Assembly: GCF_013403875.1 (NCBI RefSeq)
Contig: NZ_JACBNX010000013.1
Span: 62,001 to 126,000 of the forward strand
Origin: Burkholderia guangdongensis
Lineage (GTDB): Bacteria > Pseudomonadota > Gammaproteobacteria > Burkholderiales > Burkholderiaceae
Reading direction: 5' to 3'
Length of the DNA: 64,000 bases
A model generated the notes under the pieces. The model was given only the letters and a program-made list of their open reading frames with translations, had not been told where the DNA came from and made no database searches. The first letter of the stretch is position 1, and the number at the start of each line of letters is the position of its first letter. Position numbers and translations under genes: made by a program. Below, in pieces: positions 35,990 to 44,381 of this stretch.

Positions 35990-36008
35990 GTCTGATTTCG
36001 CACGGTAA

Positions 36009-36030
36009 ATGTCAGTTTAGACAATGTACA
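36009..36030. promoter_or_regulatory. Shared 22-bp operator, copy A (GlxA-regulator/thiolase)
   Basis: The core TGTC-AGTTTA-GACA (36010-36023) is an inverted repeat, flanked on the right by ATGTACA. It lies between the divergent GlxA-type gene and the thiolase gene. The inverted complement at 51988-52009 matches at 21 of 22 positions. Confidence 0.7.
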
Positions 36031-36125
36031 GCATGTTGGCGCGCGCGGAAACTTGAGTGCATTCCGTTTGCCAATACCGTTGATTCTTGCCGGGCGAGAA
36101 GCCTGAGCGGAAAAGGAGTCCCTCA

Positions 36126-37310
36126 ATGAGTAACCGTGAAGTGGTTGTGGTAGGCGCAGCGCGTACTGCCATTGGAACGTTTGGTGGTTCACTGAAGGAC
36201 GTGCCGATGAGCGTCCTGGGCACGACAGTCGTTCGTGCGGCGCTCGAACGCTCCGGCGTTCCGGCCGCCGACATCGGGCATGTCGTGATGGGTAACGTCA
36301 TCCCGACCGAACCGAAGGATGCCTATTTGAGTCGTGTTTCAGCGATGGACGCCGGCATTCCGAAGGAAGTGCCGGCATTCAACGTCAATCGACTCTGTGG
36401 GTCCGGTCTTCAGGCAATCATCAACGCGGCGCAGTCGATCATGCTCGGCGACGCCGACTTTGCCGTGGGTGGCGGGGCCGAATCCATGAGCCGGGGGCCG
36501 TTCATCACGCCAGCCGCTCGTTGGGGCGTGCGCATGGGCGACACCCAGATGGTCGATTACATGACCGGCATCCTGCACGATCCATGGAAGCGTATTCATA
36601 TGGGGGTGACCGCGGAGAACGTTGCGCAGCGCTACGGCATCTCGCGTGCGGAACAGGATGAGCTTGCGATGGTGAGTCAGCTGCGCGCGGCGAAAGCGAT
36701 TGATGAGGGGCGCTTCACGAGCCAGATCGTTCCGGTGGAGATCAGGACTCGCCAAGGTATTGTCCAGTTCGATACTGACGAGCACGTTCGCCGGGACATC
36801 ACGGCCGACGCCCTGGCGAAGATGAAGCCGGTGTTCAAGGAAGGGGGCTCGGTGACACCCGGAAATGCATCAGGCATCAATGACGGGGCCGCCGCCATTG
36901 TTCTGGCCGAGGCCGGCAAGGCGGCCGCAATGGGTCTCAAGCCCCTGGCCCGTCTGGTGGGCTACGCCCACGCCGGGGTTGAACCGGAATACATGGGCCT
37001 CGGCCCCATTCCTGCTACGCGTCTCGTCATGCAGCGTACGGGATTGAAGGTGGAGGACATGGATGTCATCGAGTCGAATGAAGCCTTTGCGGCTCAGGCG
37101 TGCGCGGTGTCAAAGGAACTGGATTTCGATCCGGCCAAAGTGAATCCCAACGGTTCCGGAATATCGCTCGGTCATCCGGTCGGCGCAACGGGCGCGATCA
37201 TCTCGGTCAAAGCCATCCACGAACTCCACCGGATCGGCGGGCGGTATGCGCTGGTGACGATGTGTATCGGCGGGGGGCAGGGTATCGCAGCGATTTACGA
37301 GCGGGTTTGA
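36126..37310 (+). CDS. Acetyl-CoA C-acyltransferase (thiolase)
   Basis: 394 residues from the ATG at 36126, with AAAAGGAG upstream. Condenses or cleaves (3-keto)acyl-CoA. The acyl-accepting Cys is in NRLCGSGLQAI, the His in SLGHPVGATG and the second Cys in TMCIGGGQG. The length and NIx/GGAESMS motif match biosynthetic or beta-ketothiolase types (PhaA/BktB). In this setting it could convert acetoacetyl-CoA or 3-keto intermediates from the ring-cleavage modules, or feed the PHA synthase at 45.8 kb. It is divergent from the GlxA-type regulator and convergent with a TetR gene. Confidence 0.94.
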   Translation: MSNREVVVVGAARTAIGTFGGSLKDVPMSVLGTTVVRAALERSGVPAADIGHVVMGNVIPTEPKDAYLSRVSAMDAGIPKEVPAFNVNRLCGSGLQAIINAAQSIMLGDADFAVGGGAESMSRGPFITPAARWGVRMGDTQMVDYMTGILHDPWKRIHMGVTAENVAQRYGISRAEQDELAMVSQLRAAKAIDEGRFTSQIVPVEIRTRQGIVQFDTDEHVRRDITADALAKMKPVFKEGGSVTPGNASGINDGAAAIVLAEAGKAAAMGLKPLARLVGYAHAGVEPEYMGLGPIPATRLVMQRTGLKVEDMDVIESNEAFAAQACAVSKELDFDPAKVNPNGSGISLGHPVGATGAIISVKAIHELHRIGGRYALVTMCIGGGQGIAAIYERV

Positions 37311-37322
37311 AGTCTTGTCGCG

Positions 37323-38006
37323 CTATCGGGGCGCTTGTCGATTGAAAATGAGTGCCTCGACCGCTCGCCAATGGGCATCCACCACCTTCGGGTCCGACGC
37401 GGAAACATTGGCCGTGGTCAGCATCTCCGCCCCGAAACCGGACAGAGTGGCCGTCAAACTGCTCAGCAGATAGTGAATGATGATCGGCTCGACTTTCGGT
37501 AACGTGCCTTCGTCTTGCGCCTCTCGTATCTGCGGAAGCAGCCAGTTGATGAATGGTTTCAGTATCGTGTCGGCGAGCCATTGCAGCCGTGGACTATATC
37601 CGAGGGATTCCTGCAGCATGAAGCGATGGAACTCCGGATATTCGGCCGTGAATTGGAAAATGGCCTGGTACACGAGTCGCACCCGCTCCGACGCGCGCGC
37701 GGGTGGCGTATCCGTCAGATACTTGTCCGCCTCGCGCCGGATACGTTCGAAGACGGATTTAGCCACCGCCTGCCACAGAATGTGCTTTGACCGGAAATGG
37801 TAGGTAATTTGCGCGTGCGGCAGCCCGGCGCGATCCGCTATGTTGCGGATACTCGCGGCTTCGAAGCCTTTCGTGGCAAATTCCGCGAATGCCGCGTCGA
37901 GAATGGCGGCCCGGGTTTCTTGCGCGCGTTGCTGCTCGGCGCGTATGAATTCGTCCGGCCGACCTTTTCTGGCGCGCTGCTTCGTGGACACGGTGCGTTG
38001 TGGCAT
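37323..38006 (-). CDS. TetR/AcrR-family regulator (copy 2)
   Basis: 227 residues. HTH at about 35-80: AILDAAFAEFATKGFEAASI, then QITYHFRSKHILW. The ligand domain has FHRFMLQESLGYSPRLQWLA and LLPQIREAQDEGTL, aligning with the TetR at 34210-34896 throughout, so the two come from a duplication. It is the last gene on the minus strand below the BKACE gene, separated from it by 60 bases with an 11-bp inverted repeat. Likely controls the hydroxylase-led operon upstream. Confidence 0.92.
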   Translation of the reverse strand: MPQRTVSTKQRARKGRPDEFIRAEQQRAQETRAAILDAAFAEFATKGFEAASIRNIADRAGLPHAQITYHFRSKHILWQAVAKSVFERIRREADKYLTDTPPARASERVRLVYQAIFQFTAEYPEFHRFMLQESLGYSPRLQWLADTILKPFINWLLPQIREAQDEGTLPKVEPIIIHYLLSSLTATLSGFGAEMLTTANVSASDPKVVDAHWRAVEALIFNRQAPR

Positions 38007-38024
38007 ATGAACTCCCGCGTATGA

Positions 38025-38054
38025 GACGAATTCCCCGACACGCGGGAATTCGTC
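38025..38054. promoter_or_regulatory. 11-bp inverted repeat between BKACE and TetR genes
   Basis: GACGAATTCCC (38025-38035) and GGGAATTCGTC (38044-38054), spacer 8. It lies 18 bases before the TetR start and 12 after the BKACE stop. With no U-run it is better read as an operator, perhaps for TetR autoregulation, than as a terminator. Confidence 0.55.
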
Positions 38055-38066
38055 ATCTCGACACCC

Positions 38067-38993
38067 TCAAAATTTGACGTTGTCCGCGCCTTTCAGGGCG
38101 AGGATTGCGCGCGCTTCGTCCGGTGTGGCGATCTCGAGCGAAAGGGGTTCGAGGATGGAACGAATCAGTCGAACCTGTTCAGCATTCGAGGTCGCGAGCG
38201 TCCCCCTGCGCGCGTAAAGCGAGTCTTCCAGACCCACGCGCACGTTCGAACCATTGATCGCGCCCATCGTGATGAAAGGCATCTGATGCTTGCCGCTCGC
38301 CATGACGGACCAGCGGTAGTCATCGCCGAAAAGCTTGTCGGCCAGCCGTTTGGCATGGAGCAGGTTTTCGGTATCGGCGCCCTGACCGCCGAGAATGCCA
38401 AAAATCGATTGAACGAACAGTGGCGGGGTCACCAGCTTGCGATCGAGGAAGTGTGCGAGCGTGTAGAGGTGGCTGATGTCGTAGCACTCGAACTCGAACC
38501 GGGTGCCGTGACCTTTCCCGAGTCGTTCGACGATGATTTCGATGTCGTTGAACGTGTTGCGGAAGATCCAGTCACGGGATCCTTCAAGGTACGGGCGTTC
38601 CCAGTCGTACTTGAATTCCTGATAGCGCCCGAGCATCGGGTACATGCCGAAATTCATCGAGCCCATGTTGAGCGAGCACAGTTCCGGCGATGCGCGTTCC
38701 GCAGCCGCGATTCGATCGTCCAGCGTCATCCCCTGACCGCCGCCGGTGGTGATGTTCACGACGGCGTTGGTGCCTTCCTTGATGCGCGGCAGAAAGCGCA
38801 TGAAGACTTCCGGATCCGGGGTGGGCTTCCCATTCAGCGGATCGCGTGCATGCAGGTGCAAGACGGACGCACCCGCTTCAGCCGCATCGATCGCCTGTGC
38901 CGCGATCTCCTCGGGCGTGATGGGGAGGTGCGGGCTCATGGTCGGGGTATGGACGGAACCCGTGACCGCACAGCTAATAATGACTTTCGACAT
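38067..38993 (-). CDS. Beta-keto acid cleavage enzyme (BKACE/DUF849), copy 1
   Basis: 308 residues. The family (prototype Kce of lysine fermentation) condenses a beta-keto acid with acetyl-CoA and cleaves it to acetoacetate plus a new acyl-CoA, using Zn. The metal ligands are visible as HLHARD and the Glu of RVGLEDSLY, where the Arg and Asp also match the catalytic residues of Kce. It begins SKVIISCAVTGS. Very similar to the protein at 56889-57833. It follows the MDR gene by 4 bases, so it is the last catabolic step of the operon 43768-38067. Confidence 0.93.
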   Translation of the reverse strand: MSKVIISCAVTGSVHTPTMSPHLPITPEEIAAQAIDAAEAGASVLHLHARDPLNGKPTPDPEVFMRFLPRIKEGTNAVVNITTGGGQGMTLDDRIAAAERASPELCSLNMGSMNFGMYPMLGRYQEFKYDWERPYLEGSRDWIFRNTFNDIEIIVERLGKGHGTRFEFECYDISHLYTLAHFLDRKLVTPPLFVQSIFGILGGQGADTENLLHAKRLADKLFGDDYRWSVMASGKHQMPFITMGAINGSNVRVGLEDSLYARRGTLATSNAEQVRLIRSILEPLSLEIATPDEARAILALKGADNVKF

Positions 38994-38997
38994 GGTC

Positions 38998-40014
38998 TTA
39001 TCCTCTCGATGCAGGAAGGCGGATCAGCAACTTCCCCTGGTTTGCACCCGTATAGAGCCGGGATATCGCGCCGGGCGCTTGCTCGATCCCGTCCAGGATT
39101 TCTTCGCGATAACGCAGTTGGCCTGCTTTGATCCAGCGTCCTAGTTGTGCGACGGCCTCTGGATAACGATCGACGTAGTCGAGTGCAATGAAGCCTCGCA
39201 CGGTCGCACGCTTGACCAGCAGATGCCGTTCGTATCGAGGACCTGACGGCCACGGATCCCAACTGGAAATCGAGGCGGTGCCGCATATCGCGATGCGCGC
39301 GCCGACTGAAATATGTCGGATCACGGCGTCGCTGATCGGGCCGGCGGTATTGTCGAAATAGACGTCGACACCGTCGGGACATGCGCGAGCGATCGCGGCT
39401 TCGAGGTCCGGCTCATGCTTGTAGTCCACCACGTCGTCGTAGCCGAATTCGTCGATGCATAGCTTGCATTTCTCGGCGCCCCCGGCAATGCCGATGACAC
39501 GACAGCCGAGAATTCGCGCGATTTGGCCGACGCATGAACCGACCGCACCGGCGGCGGTCGATACCACCACGGTGTCGCCTGCCTTGGGGGCGCACACGTC
39601 CATCAGGCCGAAGTAGGCCGTGACGCCATTGAGCCCGAGCACGCCGAGAGACAGCGACATCGGAAAGTCGGGCTCACTGATTCGCAAGAGGACTGCGCTC
39701 GGGTCGACCGCCGAGTATTCCTGCCAGCCGAACAGCCCCATGACCCGTTCCCCGGGCGCGAACGCATCGTTGCGGGATTCGATGACTTCGCCGACAGCGA
39801 ATGCACGCATCACATCGCCAATCTCGATTCGGGCGCCGTAGCTTTGGGTATCGGCCAGCCAGCCGCGCATGGCCGGGTCGACCGACAGGTAATGGTTGCG
39901 CACCCGTATCTGACCTTCGGTGAGCGCCGGAAGTGGAGTGGAATCCAGTTCGAAGTGCTCGGACAGTGGTATCCCCTGCGGTCGCGCCTTCACGATCACA
40001 CGATGGTTCATCAT
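38998..40014 (-). CDS. NADP-dependent MDR oxidoreductase (PTGR-like), copy 1
   Basis: 338 residues of the zinc-free medium-chain reductase group that reduces alpha,beta-unsaturated ketones. The N-terminal substrate domain has RNHYLSVDPAMRGWLAD; the nucleotide fold has AAGAVGSCVGQIARILG and VDVYFDNTAGPI. Its start overlaps the FAH-family stop by 4 bases and BKACE follows after 4. It probably reduces an enoyl-keto ring-cleavage product before BKACE. The paralogue is at 55849-56889. Confidence 0.93.
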   Translation of the reverse strand: MMNHRVIVKARPQGIPLSEHFELDSTPLPALTEGQIRVRNHYLSVDPAMRGWLADTQSYGARIEIGDVMRAFAVGEVIESRNDAFAPGERVMGLFGWQEYSAVDPSAVLLRISEPDFPMSLSLGVLGLNGVTAYFGLMDVCAPKAGDTVVVSTAAGAVGSCVGQIARILGCRVIGIAGGAEKCKLCIDEFGYDDVVDYKHEPDLEAAIARACPDGVDVYFDNTAGPISDAVIRHISVGARIAICGTASISSWDPWPSGPRYERHLLVKRATVRGFIALDYVDRYPEAVAQLGRWIKAGQLRYREEILDGIEQAPGAISRLYTGANQGKLLIRLPASRG

Positions 40015-41024
40015 GCTGCCGACGCTCCGTCAGGGGCGCCTTCCACGATGGTGCTGAGTTGCCCTCCCAAGCTGAGGCCGCTATGCAGGTCGCGCATGGT
40101 CAAGGTGAGCGTTTCGCCAGGCTGCAGAAAATCGGCGAGCGTCTTCATCTCCGCAACGAGCTCGTCCCGACGGCGCGCGTCGTCGAACAGTTGCGTCTTG
40201 AGGCTCTCGATGAATGTCGGGGTGCCTTGAGCGATGACGCCGCCTGGTGTGCCGGTCAGGATCAGGTCGCCCGGCTGCAGGTCCATGATCGCGGCAAGTT
40301 GCGTGAGTGTCTCGGCAGGCTTGTAGATCAGCTGCGAGCTGACGGCGCGCTGCCGCTCGACATTGCGATAGGTCAGGGAAATCTCCAGGTTCATGAGGGC
40401 CGTCGCGACTTCGTCGGGCGACATCAGATAAAGGAGCGGCCCCGTCGGACAGAAAGTCCGGTAGCTCTTTCCCTGGTACCACTGCATGAACGACGCGCCA
40501 AACATGACATCGCGCGCCGATACGTCATTGCAGAGCACCACACCGGCGACGTACTCACCGATGTTCGTGTCGTCCACGACGGTGCCGGCGGTCAGTGTGG
40601 AGCGCAATACAACGCCGATTTCCACTTCGTAGTCGAGGAGCTGGACGCCCGCCGGTCGAATGATCTCGTCATAGGGGCCGCAGAGCGAGGTGCTCGACTT
40701 CGCGAACAGCAGGTTCTGCTTGCGTTCGTGATGACCCGCTTCGGCGGCGTGCGTCGCGTAATTCAGTCCTTGGCAGATGATGGTGGCATCGCTGGTCACC
40801 GGACTCTGCAATTGCGCCGCCGTGATTTTCACCACGTCCGCGCGCTCGAAGCGTTCCGGGTTCCGGCCATAGGCAGCGATGACGGCGTCGGTCGTGGAAT
40901 TCGGCGCAAGGGGAAGATCGCTGACGTCGATGACGTCAGTGGGATGTGCCGGCGGAGCGGATACGAGCCTGGCCCAGCGGGATGCGCCGTCGCCGTCGCG
41001 ATATCGAAGGATTAAAGCAGCCAT
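40011..41024 (-). CDS. Fumarylacetoacetate hydrolase-family protein, copy 1
   Basis: 337 residues. The C-terminal FAH fold has the metal ligands of the family: LDYEVEIGVVL (ExE) and LCNDVSARD (Asp), with QGLNYATHAAE and GDLILTGTPGGV. Members hydrolyse, decarboxylate or isomerise acylpyruvates and ring-fission products. The N-terminal ~85 residues are a smaller leader domain. It is translationally coupled to the MDR gene. The paralogue at 57921-58910 shares most motifs. Confidence 0.93.
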   Translation of the reverse strand: MAALILRYRDGDGASRWARLVSAPPAHPTDVIDVSDLPLAPNSTTDAVIAAYGRNPERFERADVVKITAAQLQSPVTSDATIICQGLNYATHAAEAGHHERKQNLLFAKSSTSLCGPYDEIIRPAGVQLLDYEVEIGVVLRSTLTAGTVVDDTNIGEYVAGVVLCNDVSARDVMFGASFMQWYQGKSYRTFCPTGPLLYLMSPDEVATALMNLEISLTYRNVERQRAVSSQLIYKPAETLTQLAAIMDLQPGDLILTGTPGGVIAQGTPTFIESLKTQLFDDARRRDELVAEMKTLADFLQPGETLTLTMRDLHSGLSLGGQLSTIVEGAPDGASAA

Positions 41025-41081
41025 TTCAGGTGACCTCTTCGCTTACTTGAATTGTTGAGCGGATGATGGGGGGGCTGGGTC

Positions 41082-42158
41082 TTACCGCAGCCACGGGCGA
41101 GGTGGCTTCAGCAGCGCTTCGAGGAATGCCTTGACCTTGGGGGGAGCATCCTCGGGAATACGCTCGCTCGGTCGCATCGAGTCCGGGAGGTCGTCTCCCC
41201 ATGACCACAAGCTCCCTCTTTCGAGCGGGTGATAACCCGTCGGATATTGATCCGTCATCACGTCGCCATCCGCGTAGTGTTCCCACTCGTCGCCAACGGC
41301 GTCTTTCCAATAGTCAAAGACCTGGCTGCCCAGCTTGTGTCTGCCGATACCCCAATGCGGCGTCCACCCCCGTGCGCGCAGATACTGATGCCCTTGACCG
41401 ACCGCTTCGATATCGAAGGTTTCGGTGGAGATATGCAGCATCGCCGGCGCCGGTCCCTCGAGAATCGCGAGACTGTGGTGGTCGGTGGGGTCGTCGCCAC
41501 GATTGAAGCGAAAAAATCCGAGCACCGGGCTTCCGTCCGGAAGCGATTGAACATCCGACGGAATGAAACCGAAGCGCCGCATGTACCATCCGGCGGTTAC
41601 GTCGAAGCTCGGCGTCTGGAGGACGACGTGGCCGATTCGGAAGACCGGAGCAGGCTGCACCGGCATGCGAATGGGCGCATCGACGCGTCGCTTTTCCATC
41701 GGCGTATTGATCGCCACCAGGGTCGCATGCGTGTCGATCGGTTCAACGGCGGTGAATCCGTGAACGAAGTCCACGCGCCGTCCGTCCGGATCGGTCAGGC
41801 GAACACGCAACCCACCACCAGGGCCGTCGCACGGCTCGATTTTGGTGCGTTCCGCGTCGGCGAGTGTCCGGAGGTCTTCTGCGCTATTGGCCAGGAGTGC
41901 GAATCCAACGAATGCGTCGCGGTCGGACGGAATGATCTCGACGCAATATGGAAACGTACCGTAGCCTCGGAAATATCGCGTTGCGCCCTTCTCTCCGTCA
42001 CAGGGCTTGAATCCGAAATCCTCGAGGAACCGTCCCATGTTCTCCACGTCTTTTCGTTCGAAGACGACATGGGCGACGGCAACGGCCCGCACGACGGGCA
42101 CCGGACGTTCGATTGGCGGAAGGTCCGTTTTCTCGTGTGAATCAGCACGGTTTTCCAT
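41082..42158 (-). CDS. Two-domain VOC extradiol dioxygenase, copy 1
   Basis: 358 residues from the ATG at 42158 (GGGGAG upstream), two bases after the hydroxylase stop. Two vicinal-oxygen-chelate domains. The C-terminal one carries a 2-His-1-Glu Fe(II) triad: RIGHVVLQTP, PAMLHISTET and DEWEHYADGD. It would cleave a catecholic or hydroxylated ring meta to the hydroxyls. The ligand set favours an active dioxygenase over a glyoxalase. Supplied by the upstream FAD hydroxylase; the product would pass to the FAH-family enzyme. Confidence 0.9.
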   Translation of the reverse strand: MENRADSHEKTDLPPIERPVPVVRAVAVAHVVFERKDVENMGRFLEDFGFKPCDGEKGATRYFRGYGTFPYCVEIIPSDRDAFVGFALLANSAEDLRTLADAERTKIEPCDGPGGGLRVRLTDPDGRRVDFVHGFTAVEPIDTHATLVAINTPMEKRRVDAPIRMPVQPAPVFRIGHVVLQTPSFDVTAGWYMRRFGFIPSDVQSLPDGSPVLGFFRFNRGDDPTDHHSLAILEGPAPAMLHISTETFDIEAVGQGHQYLRARGWTPHWGIGRHKLGSQVFDYWKDAVGDEWEHYADGDVMTDQYPTGYHPLERGSLWSWGDDLPDSMRPSERIPEDAPPKVKAFLEALLKPPRPWLR

Positions 42159-42160
42159 CG

Positions 42161-43768
42161 TCACGCTCCCCGAACCGTATCGATGACGGCGTACGGATCC
42201 GACGGTATGGCGTCGCCACGCCACGCGACGTGCTGGTCGGGACGCACCAGCACGAAGTCGCGTTCGTAGATGCTCCGTGCATGGTCGTCGCGGATGTCGA
42301 CCACGGTGAGCGGAACGCCACGTTCCCGGGCGGCTTCGATCAGCGGTTCGGCACTGGCGTCGTTGAACCGAAGCAGCGTGAACCACGGGCCGAAGAGATC
42401 GAACATGGCGCGGCCGTCCTGAAGGAAGAGGTGCGGAGCGCGAACCCCGGGCCAGGTGCTCGGCACGTACTTGAGGGGGTTCCATTCCGGCTCGTTATCC
42501 TCGCCGCAAATAATGGGCGAGCCGCGATACCGGAAGCCGAGTTCGATGCCGATCGAATCGTTTTCCGCGTTGCCGAGTTCCTCGATGAGCTTGGCGTATT
42601 CCGCACGCGCGGCCGCGCCGTCGGGGCTGTCTTCATGGATCTTCGGATCGTAGGCCTCGGCAATGCGGAAGCGGACCGCCATGTGCGAGCCGGAGGCCTC
42701 GAGATTACGCGCGCCGACCGGGCGCCGTTCCGCCTCGATGCTCTCCAGCAGTTTCGGACCGCCCCAGCCCTGGAGGACGGCCGCGAACTTCCAGCCCAGA
42801 TCAACGGCATCGCAGATGCCGGTGTTCATGCCGTAGCCGCCAGTCGGGATGTATTGATGGACAGCGTCACCGGCCAGCCAGACGCGATCTCGGCCGTAAC
42901 CGGTCGCCAGCACGAGGTGCGGGGACCACGGGTTGGCCTGAATGACTTCCAGCGGGAATTCCGTGCCGATCGACTGATAGACGAGTTGCCTGGGATCGAC
43001 GGTCGCCGGATCGACGCCATCGGGCAGGATGTTATGGAGCGTAAAGGTATCCTTGTCGTCTTGAGCGATCAACGTGCCGCCGACAGGTGATTGGTAGTGC
43101 CAAGCAATGCCGAAACGCTGAAGGAGGTCTTTGGACGATGAACGGAAATGGACCATATAGAACCGCGCGATCGAGAAGCGGCCTTCCAGCGAGAAGCCCA
43201 TCGATTCCCGAACGATACTGCTGCCGCCATCGCATCCGGCCAGCAGCGAGCAGCGTACCTCCTCGGTTCGGCCGGTTGCTGTCTCGCGTATCGTTGCGGT
43301 GACACCATCGGCATCCTGAACGAAGCTTTGCATCCCCCAGCCGAAGCGAAGCTCGACCAGAGACGACTCCTTCAGCACGTCGCACAGGGTCGGTTCGAGA
43401 ACGACCTGACTGAGGCGCATGTTCGGCTCCAGCGGCTGGGAGCCGTCATTCTGGTTGCGAATGCGCTGACGCCAGGCATGCACGTCGGGGTAGGGGAATC
43501 GAGCCAATTCCCACTCGTTGAGGCGAGTGACCCACGACACGTCCATGCAATTCTCGGGCGGCACGGCGACGCTGCGAATGCGGTCCGCGACGCCGAGGCG
43601 GCGGAAGTGCTCCATGCTGCGGCCGTTGGTGACATCCATCTTCGGATGCCGGGTGGTACCGGGGTTGCGTTCGACCACGAGCACCTTGATGCCGCGTGAT
43701 TGAAGCTCCAGCGCCGTAGCGAGCCCGACCGGGCCCGCACCTACTACGAGTACAGGTACGTCGACCAC
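42161..43768 (-). CDS. FAD-dependent aromatic hydroxylase (PheA/TfdB/MhpA type)
   Basis: 535 residues. The GTG start at 43768, six to seven bases after AAGGAG, reads MVDVPVLVVGAGPVGLATAL. The class A flavoprotein monooxygenase motifs are GxGxxG (VVGAGPVGLA), DG (AGCDGGSSIVRESMG) and GD (VWLAGDAVHQYIPTGGYGMN). The C-terminal thioredoxin-like domain of phenol hydroxylases is present (DGRAMFDLFGPWFTLL). Likely hydroxylates a phenolic ring to the diol needed by the VOC dioxygenase. First gene of the minus-strand operon; regulatory repeats lie 95 bases upstream. Confidence 0.93.
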   Translation of the reverse strand: MVDVPVLVVGAGPVGLATALELQSRGIKVLVVERNPGTTRHPKMDVTNGRSMEHFRRLGVADRIRSVAVPPENCMDVSWVTRLNEWELARFPYPDVHAWRQRIRNQNDGSQPLEPNMRLSQVVLEPTLCDVLKESSLVELRFGWGMQSFVQDADGVTATIRETATGRTEEVRCSLLAGCDGGSSIVRESMGFSLEGRFSIARFYMVHFRSSSKDLLQRFGIAWHYQSPVGGTLIAQDDKDTFTLHNILPDGVDPATVDPRQLVYQSIGTEFPLEVIQANPWSPHLVLATGYGRDRVWLAGDAVHQYIPTGGYGMNTGICDAVDLGWKFAAVLQGWGGPKLLESIEAERRPVGARNLEASGSHMAVRFRIAEAYDPKIHEDSPDGAAARAEYAKLIEELGNAENDSIGIELGFRYRGSPIICGEDNEPEWNPLKYVPSTWPGVRAPHLFLQDGRAMFDLFGPWFTLLRFNDASAEPLIEAARERGVPLTVVDIRDDHARSIYERDFVLVRPDQHVAWRGDAIPSDPYAVIDTVRGA

Positions 43769-44381
43769 GATATATCTCCTTCCATGTTCTCGCCCTCGCG
43801 GGCGCCTCTGATGGGTACTGCAACTGATGGCTTCAGGTTAGCACGTCTTTTTTAAAAATACTACGGTCGTGGAGTTTATTTGGTCGGGTGGACGAGACGC
43901 TCGCTCGTGAACGGCGCCCGGATCACCCCGGTGCCAGCGGGTAGGGACATTCCCGGATGCCGTGGACCAGATGTCGGAATGATGGCTTCACTAATAGTGT
44001 CTGATGATTGGATGTGGCTCCATCCATCAACCGTTCGACTGCGCAGCCAAGGTAGGGACGCCCCCAATAAACTCCACGATCGTAAAAATATATATTTCCT
44101 CCCATCGGCTGGCTGTGTAAGCTGTCGGTTGACACCTGTTGCGGCCAAAGCGACGGAAGAAGGGGCGCCGGAGGACCCGGTGCGAGGTGTGCGGCGCGCC
44201 GCTTGACCGAGTGCGATGCGACTGGATTGCGGCCGTTCACGAAAGAACGATTAGGAATCCATATTTAATCAATGAAGTCTGACGTATCCATGGCGCGCGA
44301 TGAATGGACGACATCAAGTCGTTTCAAACCCGTTGCGCGGCGACACACGAATGCAAACGATAGAACAGTAAAGGAGATGAG
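43769..44381. promoter_or_regulatory. Divergent control region with an inverted 18-bp pair
   Basis: ACGGTCGTGGAGTTTATT (43863-43880) and AATAAACTCCACGATCGT (44066-44083) are reverse complements at 17 of 18 positions, 185 bases apart. Each copy points outward-equivalently toward the divergent hydroxylase and FadL genes. Between them are palindromic GGATG/CATCC elements near 44011-44026. No convincing gene is present in this 613-base interval. Confidence 0.6.
44249..44265. promoter_or_regulatory. Shared 17-bp site, copy B
   Basis: GATTAGGAATCCATATT, 117 bases before the FadL-type porin gene, identical to the site at 33443-33459 except one base. The palindromic arms GATT/AATC are kept. Confidence 0.5.

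Noticed and set aside
43876..44148. 90-codon minus-strand frame in the hydroxylase/FadL intergenic region
   Set aside because: No ribosome site, and it runs across the repeated regulatory elements; composition is not protein-like.
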